Source of the DNA: Branchiostoma floridae
Lineage: Eukaryota > Chordata > Leptocardii > Amphioxiformes > Branchiostomatidae
Length of the DNA stretch: 64,000 nt
Assembly (NCBI RefSeq): GCF_000003815.2
Contig: NC_049988.1
Location: 7,637,776 to 7,701,775 of the forward strand
Reading direction: 5' to 3'
Position numbers and translations under genes: made by a program
The notes under the pieces: generated by a model
Seen by the model: only the letters and a program-made list of their open reading frames with translations
Told to the model about the DNA's origin: nothing
Databases searched by the model: none
Shown: piece by piece, positions 61,201 to 64,000 of the stretch
Layout of the letters: every line of letters begins with the position of its first letter
Position numbering within the stretch: position 1 is the first letter of the stretch

Positions 61201-61659
61201 GAGAGTTACGGCTTTGGTTTTCGGAATGATCTAAATCTATTGAATTTTTCTCTTGTGTACTATGTATTCTTTCAAACTGTAAACCACAATCACATAGATC
61301 CTATAGTGACTACATGCTCCCTTGACAGAATTCAAATTCAAATAAATCATTACAACTGGATTAAAAAATGGAGATTTACTTTCGGATGTTTTGAGTGACA
61401 TTCAGCACTCTTCTTCAGCATCACTACATTGAACTGACAGAACAATTTGATACATGTACATCTTTACAATACTAGGGAACTGGTTGAGCCACTACTTTGA
61501 CAGAAGTTTGTCACTAAAAGCTGTCCAGTTTGTACATTATGCTGTTCTAACTCTGTGTTCTCACCCCCACCACAGCTGATTGCTGTTCCATACGTCTTCC
61601 GCTACCTGGTGGCAGAGCTGGCCGCCATGAACATCAAGGTTACTATGGAAACCAAGTAA
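34216..61659 (+). CDS. POLR1B: RNA polymerase I subunit RPA2 (RPA135), 29 visible exons
   Basis: Second largest subunit of RNA polymerase I, which makes rRNA in the nucleolus. Exons with matching phases: 34216-34302, 39750-39827, 40408-40467, 40729-40923, 41342-41407, 41793-41867, 42214-42312, 42817-42912, 43318-43394, 44082-44228, [one in the gap], 47311-47428, 47849-47936, 48105-48211, 48554-48689, 49092-49165, 49503-49709, 50333-50485, 50940-51092, 52479-52655, 53007-53090, 53378-53435, 54558-54654, 55658-55799, 56392-56548, 57913-58038, 58468-58595, 59169-59333, 60836-60970, 61576-61659. They total 3,369 nt with the TAA stop, about 1,122 residues, close to vertebrate POLR1B (about 1,135) once the missing exon is added. 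Motifs: [67 protein letters not shown], then a zinc ribbon (CTQC ... CSVC) and the C-terminal [11 protein letters not shown]. The start has a good context (CAAGATGG). Identification is secure. The zinc-ribbon exon follows an array of alternative acceptors. Confidence 0.96.
34533..34799 (+). repeat. 5' LTR, 267 bp
   Basis: Begins TGTTGTGATATC and ends GGGTACAACA. Same length as the 3' LTR, with no difference found by reading. A promoter is expected here but no specific box is asserted. Confidence 0.95.
34800..34817 (+). promoter_or_regulatory. Putative primer binding site
   Basis: TGGTGTCAGACTGATCGA begins at the base after the LTR, where reverse transcription is primed by a tRNA 3' end. The initial TGG pairs with the CCA tail. 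Which tRNA is used cannot be told here. Confidence 0.65.
35190..36008 (+). CDS. gag: Retrotransposon Gag polyprotein
   Basis: Structural protein of the Ty3/gypsy element. The frame is open from at least 35148 to the TAG at 36006-36008. The ATG at 35190 is preferred because the codons before it look like leader sequence and the protein then starts in typical Gag style (MESYGG, then a helical region with [13 protein letters not shown]). At the C-terminus are two zinc knuckles: the first is C-x2-C-x3-H-x5-C, close to the CCHC consensus, and the second ([14 protein letters not shown]) is a standard C-x2-C-x4-H-x4-C. The length, about 272 residues, fits small invertebrate gypsy Gags. It overlaps the open pol frame by 20 nt. 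A basic linker ([16 protein letters not shown]) precedes the knuckles. Confidence 0.9.
   Translation: MESYGGKCPEIDWTSPALDEAWKRFKEHVELMFSGPLKDQDEEVKISYLKIWINPSGRDILNTFEYAQDDDKKKLKTYYDKFATYVKPKSNQVLARYKFHNRTQGPNEPVEQFIRALINLAKDCNFKDTNEMVLDRLVFGTNSNEVRKKLIGKGSELTLDEAIRVARTYESDQSTLKSIAQPVPSNDVHGVQTQHRTPYVPPRPFRKTRATGGGGRGKPRYTRPTNACGRCGKGHNTADKCPANGKECRKCGKKNHFAAVCRSKSVSEEGSS
35989..39102 (+). CDS. pol: Retrotransposon Pol (protease, RT, RNase H, integrase)
   Basis: Open from just after a TGA at 35986-35988 to the stop at 39100-39102, 1,037 codons. There is no ATG near the start: it reads L-H-R-E-F and reaches the protease site LDTGA at 36118, so it is expected as a Gag-Pol product. The pol frame is +1 relative to gag (or -2), and the shift window is 35989-36008. 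Domains: aspartic protease; reverse transcriptase ([13 protein letters not shown]; catalytic V-D-D in [10 protein letters not shown]); RNase H ([21 protein letters not shown]); integrase with an HHCC finger (HQSHMG to CSIC), a D-D-E core ([27 protein letters not shown]) and a C-terminal SH3-like part ([12 protein letters not shown]). A Thr/Pro/Ala-rich tail ends the protein. No internal stop was seen, so the enzyme set looks intact. Confidence 0.95.
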   Translation, partial: AKKDLHREFQDFHIEAVHKKKVEGDQAFVDLHIAGASESLKCKLDTGAQVNVLPERDWIKLRSRNSSLEPTKTRLFGYGNTPLEVKGKCSLRCNYKGRSGTLDFFVVKANATPVLSLKACLSLKLIQLVLTVKSSETAESIKQEYSDVFQGIGRLPGEYRITVDPNVEPVVHAPRKFPVSLREPLKKELDRMESLGVIQKVDEPTEWVNSLVVVEKPKTGKLRICLDPRDLNKAIKREHYQLPTLEDISTRLAGSKYFAVVDARSGYWQICLDEESSKLTTFNTAFGRYCFTRLPFGVHSAQEVFQKKMDSIFGGLEGVEVIVDDVLVHGPTEEELNRRFRNMLQRARECNVKLNEEKCVLAAQEVGFFGHILTGDGLKPDPKKVDAITNMKSPTSKAELMTMLGMITYLAKFIPNLSDVTAPMRELLKEDVEFVWDSSREASLDKVKKLVAEATTLTYYDPTLPVTLQVDASKYGLGAVLMQEGKPVAFASKSLNNTEINYAQIEKELYAIVFGCERFHQYIYGRKVNVESDHKPLESIMKKPLSTAPARLQRMLLRLQKYDLEVRHKPGKEIPVADALSRLYLEETDHMSESFEAQIHLVTSHLPVSTQRLEEVRRETEKDAQLIILTEAVKEGWPETRRQCNPHIAEFWNHRDELTVHQGIIFKGQKIVIPRAMRREMLDILHQSHMGQEKTKARAKDILFWPGMNAQIEEKIQQCSICQEHQASNIKEPMIPHAVPERPWQNVATDLFCYNGDEFIIVTDYYSKFFEFMKLNRTKSADVITKMKKLFATHGIPEKVVSDNGPQFASELFTKFAEEWRFKHVTASPRYPQSNGLAERSVQTAKRLLRKAEADKKDPYLALLEYRNTPIDSQLESPAQILISRRLRTKLPTTNEQLMPRNVDHKNVKQHLEARQHKQKHWYDKSAKSLPTLTTGDSVRIQQDGRWTPAHVIRECDQPRSYVVQTPEGTEYRRNRKHLRATPATGTSTTPAPESSTTPAPEAATTPTATPVPVTTQQAPYVTRSGRAVNPPTKPNL
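39249..39259 (+). promoter_or_regulatory. Polypurine tract of the retrotransposon
   Basis: AAGAAGGGGGA lies within one base of the 3' LTR, the position where plus-strand DNA synthesis is primed. Confidence 0.85.
39260..39526 (+). repeat. 3' LTR, 267 bp
   Basis: A copy of the 5' LTR with no difference found by reading; followed by the target duplication AGATT. Confidence 0.95.
41470..41582. repeat. Minisatellite, 18-bp unit, about six copies
   Basis: Units like GGGGTACGGACACTGCTT repeat in POLR1B intron 5. The unit is a multiple of three, so it reads open in one frame, but it is intronic. Confidence 0.85.
43500..43710 (-). mobile_element. tRNA-derived SINE in POLR1B intron 9
   Basis: On the minus strand there is box A TGGCTGAGTGG (plus 43695-43685) and box B GGTTCAATTCC (plus 43649-43639). 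A body including GTATAAAAATGGGTTCTTG follows, a motif reminiscent of invertebrate tRNA-SINE bodies. Ends are approximate. Confidence 0.65.
43797..44111 (+). repeat. Two-copy tandem duplication (158 bp) across the exon 10 acceptor
   Basis: Copy A (43797-43954) and copy B (43955-44111) both run from ACTGC(T/C)AGGTGG through intron sequence to a CAG acceptor and about 30 bases of exon 10. Copy B carries the true acceptor and exon (44082). Copy A has an intact-looking acceptor at 43921-43923 and 32 exon-like bases with three differences. Joined to the GT at 43963, copy A would make a 39-nt, frame-neutral exon. Confidence 0.85.
44305..45880. mobile_element. PIF/Harbinger-like non-autonomous transposon, 1,576 bp
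   Basis: Terminal inverted repeats of 39 bp (44305-44343 and 45842-45880) match at 37 positions and begin GGGACTGTACGATATTTATC. TTA flanks both sides (44302-44304 and 45881-45883), the 3-bp TTA/TAA duplication usual for PIF/Harbinger. Inside each end are G-rich direct repeats (GGGGGAGGGCCATGTTAATT). The middle is GC-richer with short ORFs and no transposase motif. It lies in POLR1B between exon 10 and the sequence gap. The superfamily is inferred from TIR and target site. Confidence 0.75.
45945..46165 (-). mobile_element. SINE with weak tRNA-like head
   Basis: On the minus strand, box A TAGCCCAGAGG lies in the head (plus about 46160) and a weak box B (GAGTTTGATTG) follows. The body shares TTCCACTGGTCATGA and TACAGTATTTACAG with 17065-17145. 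Confidence 0.45.
46270..47190. other. Assembly gap of 921 N, hides one POLR1B exon
   Basis: A sized run of N. Exon 10 ends in phase 2 (44228) and the next visible exon (47311) starts with one base completing a codon, so the phases alone would join. But the family protein has about 16-18 more residues here (between the FLLR-like and LMTQKLF segments). No such exon was found in 44229-46269 or 47191-47310, so it most likely lies in this gap. Confidence 0.75.
47523..47625 (+). repeat. SINE-like repeat body in POLR1B intron
   Basis: Matches 31195-31390 in ordered blocks (GGACCTGTCCCTCCATCC, GACGGAAATTTTCT, CATCGGTCCCAAAA). Confidence 0.5.
47985..48060 (-). mobile_element. tRNA-like SINE head filling POLR1B intron 13
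   Basis: On the minus strand, box A TAGCCTACTGG (plus 48054-48044) and box B GGGTTCCAATCCC (plus 48005-47993). Intron 13 is only 168 bp, so this relic makes up about half of it. Confidence 0.55.
48350..48600 (+). repeat. Decayed tandem duplication across the exon 15 acceptor
   Basis: The upstream copy has ACTGCAGGCTTGTTTT (48354), GTTGGAAACTTTGA, then CCTCAG (48405-48410) and 43 exon-like bases differing from the true exon start (48554) at about eight sites. The true copy has the same order from 48505. Use of the upstream acceptor would read into a TAA inside exon 15, because the 143-nt offset shifts the frame. Confidence 0.8.
51310..52096. mobile_element. Non-autonomous DNA transposon with AATGGACCGATCCCG ends
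   Basis: It starts AATGGACCGATCCCG and ends with the complement. Further inside, both ends carry AACACCTCCGTCAAAAA in opposite orientations. About 0.79 kb, in POLR1B intron 19. No clear target duplication or transposase. Confidence 0.65.
53660..54400. repeat. Minisatellite, 69-bp unit, about ten copies, with dimer structure
   Basis: The TTCAGCACC(A/T)A block recurs at 53723, 53792, 53861, 53930, 53999, 54068, 54137, 54206, 54275 and 54344. From 54068 on, units alternate between ATGGATCAG and ATGGTTCAG types, giving 138-bp higher-order repeats. It is in POLR1B intron 22. Confidence 0.9.
55288..55710 (+). repeat. Decayed tandem duplication across the exon 24 acceptor
   Basis: The upstream copy ends with TTTGTGCACAG at 55532-55542 and about 45 exon-like bases from 55543; the true exon starts at 55658 after the same TTTGTGCACAG. 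The upstream copy lacks two bases within GTGGACAAGCAG, giving a frameshift. Both copies begin AAAGTAGTGTTGTGTAG. The upstream one is split by the insertion at 55317-55495. A further AAAGTAGTGTTGTGTAG lies at 54741. Confidence 0.8.
55317..55495 (+). mobile_element. LINE or SINE 3' tail insertion, 179 bp
   Basis: Flanked by the 5-bp direct repeat AAGAT (55312-55316 and 55496-55500). It ends in an AATAAAGAAAGAAAG tail, as in 5'-truncated retroposons, and has a hairpin-forming GGGGGAGGCCC...CCCCC region. It interrupts one copy of the exon 24 duplication, so it is younger than that duplication. Confidence 0.65.
56930..56963. repeat. GTGGT microsatellite
   Basis: Short (GTGTG)n-type run next to the element at 56964. 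Confidence 0.8.
56964..57684. mobile_element. Non-autonomous transposon with CAGGG ends, 721 bp
   Basis: Ends CAGGGATAAACAAGT and the complement of CAGGGTTAGACAAGT; TGTGTA flanks both sides. Subterminal copies of CTTGCCC/GGGCAAG are frequent. The CAGGG end resembles some hAT elements, but those make 8-bp duplications, so the class is open. Confidence 0.6.
58622..58763. mobile_element. MITE of the CTGTAAATGCA family, 142 bp
   Basis: Starts CTGAAATGCAGAAAC, ends GATGCATTTACAG, flanked by TA. In POLR1B intron 27, directly after exon 27. Related to 23500-23707. Confidence 0.7.
59385..59520 (+). mobile_element. 5'-truncated LINE: last codons of ORF2 plus tail
   Basis: A frame reading ...[17 protein letters not shown] then [15 protein letters not shown] and stop (59502-59504) is followed by an AAGCAAGCAAGAAAGAA tail. 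That looks like the C-terminus and short 3' end of a non-LTR retrotransposon. The clade is not determined. It is in POLR1B intron 28. Confidence 0.5.
59556..59707. mobile_element. Diverged CTGTAAATGCA-family MITE
   Basis: The right end TTGCATTTACAG and internal AAATTAAAACCACYG blocks match the family; the left end is eroded. Confidence 0.45.
59824..60890 (+). repeat. Tandem array of splice acceptor plus zinc-ribbon half-exon, 13 units and a stub
   Basis: Unit exon-like starts (TGYCGAGTGTG, TGCCGACTATG at 60524) are at 59896, 59975, 60053, 60132, 60211, 60290, 60368, 60446, 60524, 60602, 60680, 60758 and 60836, each right after TTCTGTTCTGTCCCACAG. A truncated stub without acceptor begins at 59824. 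Units are 78 bp (six Cs in the C-run) or 79 bp (seven Cs). In a 78-bp unit the frame reads [18 protein letters not shown] (or LQYKP at its end) and then LLFCSVPQ, so the acceptor tract itself becomes coding. The units from 60290 to the end are all open in this frame. The seven-C units at 59896, 60053, 60132 and 60211 reach TAA; the 59975 unit is open but runs into the next stop. The last unit leads into the real zinc-ribbon exon. Confidence 0.95.
60836..60970 (+). CDS. POLR1B: POLR1B zinc-ribbon exon (canonical form)
   Basis: 45 codons, entered and left in phase 0 between exons 59169-59333 and 61576-61659. It encodes CTQC near its start and CSVC near its end, the two CxxC knuckles of the C-terminal zinc ribbon seen in second-largest polymerase subunits. 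This acceptor gives a protein that aligns to the family without extra residues, so it is taken as canonical. If any of the seven acceptors from 60290 to 60758 were used, 26 to 182 extra residues would precede it in frame. Confidence 0.9.
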
Positions 61660-64000
61660 CCACAGGCAGAAGGTTCTCCTAGTTACCGTGGTAACTGAAT
61701 AGTCACTAAATAGTCATTGAAAACATATTTGCTACTATGTATACCAGATAACTACATCATTGCCAAATGAAAATCACAATGATTAACATGGAAGGAAGAA
61801 CAGCACCACCTGTCATGTATCTCATGTACTGCATTATTTATATTTCCTATAGAGATAATGCATATTTGGCTGTACGTAAATTTATCACTTAGCCATACAA
61901 TACAGACTGCCATCGTTACATGACCAATTGTTTTACAGCAATTGTGCTGATTTAGCACAGATGTCACATGTACAAGTTACAGGCACACACAGTTACAGAG
62001 GTGATATTTATAATATGAAAGTGTTTGTTGAATGTTGAGAATCTCTTGTGGCCATGTGTCCACACTGCTTTCTACTGTACCTGCATAGGTTGTGAGACTG
62101 AAGGTGAAATTGCAATATTTTTGTAAAAGAAATTTTGCTTCAGTAAAAATTAACAAATTATGAGTCCTGGTTCAGTTTTGTCCTTTACCCAAGGAATCAT
62201 CTTTATGGAAGAAATGAACGAATGAAGCAGTAGATGGAAGAGATGATGGAATTGTGTTTGCTTGATGGATTGATTGAAGGATGAAATAAGAAAGCTATCC
62301 AATTCTCATGCATACAAGAGTAAAATCCACAGAAATGAGTGAGTTTTGAACCCACAGTTGTTAGAATTACTTAACAGCACTGGAAGGTCTCTGATTGGCT
62401 TTTAATGGATTGCCAAGTAAAGCAACTCCACTGTTTTGTCACCTGCACTTCACATCCTTGTTATAAGAGGGCGCTATTGTACAGGGAAAGAGAAACCATA
62501 AGTGACCACTGAACTTTTAAAAGACTATCTTTAGATGTTACAAAACATAGGGTGACAGCCTTAACACTTGCATATTTACTGTCACTTGAAGCTGTATTCA
62601 GGTGAAGTCTGAAATTAAAAAAAACAAGTTCGCCTGACAATGAACAACAGATAAAGTTAACTTTTTAAATTGGACAGGAGGGATACAAAAATTGCACTAG
62701 CTTTGCTCTATGCCGTCTCTGCACCAAGGATAAAATCAAACTATGTATGACAGTGAAAAATTGATCAACAGCCAAACAACATCAAATTTTCCATACATCA
62801 CATTTCACGGACATCTGAGGAATTGCATTAATTGTGTTGCATCCCTTTGAGCTCTGGTTTAAGGAAAGAAAATGGAGACAGACGACAAGTTTGATTGCAT
62901 TGATGTAACATTACACTGACATTGAAGATTTGATTGAACACTAAGGAATAAGAAAATAAATTGGGAAATGAAGAAATGTCGGGAGAAATGACAAAGAATC
63001 TATGGATGGATTTTAAAATTTATCCTTTTTGTCTTGGCATGTATATCAGCAAATATGATATTTACAAATGGCGGAATGCGGTCAATTTTACTCAAACTCA
63101 AGTGGTAAATGTCACTAAGTTAACATTGTACTTGGTTTCTTCCATACTACCAGCATTTGGTTGTTGGCTTGTGAAAAAGATAACTCAAGTTATATGTTTT
63201 TGTCAGTAGCGAGGTAGAGATTGATCTGGGGTAGAATCATACTTTTGGCCCGAAAACTGGTTCCTTCCACACCACAGATAACAAGCATGTAAAACGTAGA
63301 GAGAAACCTCCTCTACCCAGGATGACATTTGAACATTTTCCAAAGTCTTTTCCAAGTCTTACGTAAAAGTCCTATTTTCTAATAATGCACAGCAGAAGCC
63401 CAATTAGCAATATGCTTTTAAAACTGATGACTAAGATTTTTTCTCTTCCTCTTAGTTATTAAAGGGCTTTTGTGTAATTTCTTTAATGCATGCATTCTAA
63501 TGTATAATTAACTCCTTTTTTGTCTTGTTGTCATTGATCCGGACACATTGCACTTCTGGCATTAGCTCACTCTGAAGGCATCCAAGGAAATTTGTCTAAT
63601 GTAATCCCAACCATTCCACAGCAGTTTGTTCTGAGACATGCAGACTCCAAACTTATTGGGTCTTTAAGTTTTGAACAAACAGACAAGTTGATACAGTAAA
63701 TGTGACACCTTTCAACTTAATTGTGTTTAAGGTGTTTGTATGATAAGATAGACACAAGGGTCATCTTTTCATGTAGTTTTTTTTGGGGGGGTTTTGTTCT
63801 TAAAACAATGAACAATATGCATCTGTGCAACATAGAAGGAAGGCTTTCAGTAAAAAAATCCTTCAAAATTTAAGGCAATGTTGACTTGATTATATTACTT
63901 GATTCACTAATTGTTCTTTTTATGATGATAAAAGAAACCAACTATTTATGAGTGTATCCAAAATACACGCTTACTTTCCAACTATTCCTGACAATGAAAA
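61660..64000. other. POLR1B 3' flank, no gene recognised
   Basis: Starts at the base after the POLR1B stop. Probably 3' UTR, then intergenic. An AATAAA lies at about 62955, but no polyadenylation site is asserted. Short ORFs show no family. A GGGTTC-containing patch near 62340-62400 is a weak tRNA-like relic. The last 66 bases repeat 32687-32752. Confidence 0.5.
63935..64000. repeat. 66-bp repeat, copy 2, cut by the window end
   Basis: Identical on reading to 32687-32752 and in the same orientation. It probably continues past base 64000. Confidence 0.85.

Noticed and set aside
62330-62400. tRNA-like box B near the POLR1B 3' flank
   Set aside because: Only a weak GGGTTCAAAAC match and no box A at the right distance.

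Overview
The window looks like chordate nuclear DNA and most probably comes from a lancelet (Branchiostoma-like). The reasons are small GT-AG exons in long introns, a near full-length animal-type RNA polymerase I subunit gene, an NXPE-family gene, and a dense mix of short DNA transposons, tRNA-derived SINEs and an invertebrate-type Ty3/gypsy element. The species is an inference. Five runs of N are assembly gaps: four of exactly 100 N, and one of 921 N.

Layout. (1) About 1-20.8 kb, minus strand: an NXPE-like gene (neurexophilin and PC-esterase domains), a predicted type II membrane protein. Twelve coding exons can be joined in consistent phase. The last exon lies beyond the left edge. The first coding exon (20591-20776) is separated from the transmembrane exon by a 10-kb intron full of repeats. 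(2) About 20.8-33.9 kb: no protein gene recognised; MITEs, SINE pieces, a hAT-like element with an 8-bp target duplication, and Helentron-like fragments. (3) About 33.86-34.2 kb: a CpG-rich, probably bidirectional promoter. (4) 34216-61659, plus strand: POLR1B, the second largest subunit of RNA polymerase I. There are 29 visible coding exons in consistent phase, plus one short exon apparently lost in the 921-N gap. The total is about 1,140 residues. (5) POLR1B intron 1 holds an intact Ty3/gypsy LTR retrotransposon (34533-39526) with LTRs that look identical and a perfect 5-bp target duplication. (6) 61660-64000: 3' flank with no recognised gene.

The most unusual signal is in POLR1B. The exon for the C-terminal zinc ribbon (60836-60970) is preceded by a tandem array of 78/79-bp units. 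Each full unit carries a 3' splice site plus the first 54 or so bases of that exon. There are thirteen candidate acceptors. The last eight units are 78 bp and stay open in the zinc-ribbon frame, so choice of acceptor could give 1 to 8 copies of the first CxxC knuckle. Four of the five upstream units carry one extra C, and exons starting in any of the five soon reach a stop. Three other exons of the same gene (10, 15 and 24) also have older, decayed upstream copies of their intron-end and exon-start. Tandem duplication across 3' splice sites is therefore a repeated event in this one gene.

The two genes have no evident functional link. POLR1B acts in the nucleolus in rRNA synthesis. The NXPE protein is predicted to act in the secretory pathway or at the cell surface. 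They are neighbours on opposite strands and may share a promoter region if the NXPE gene has a non-coding first exon near 33.9 kb.
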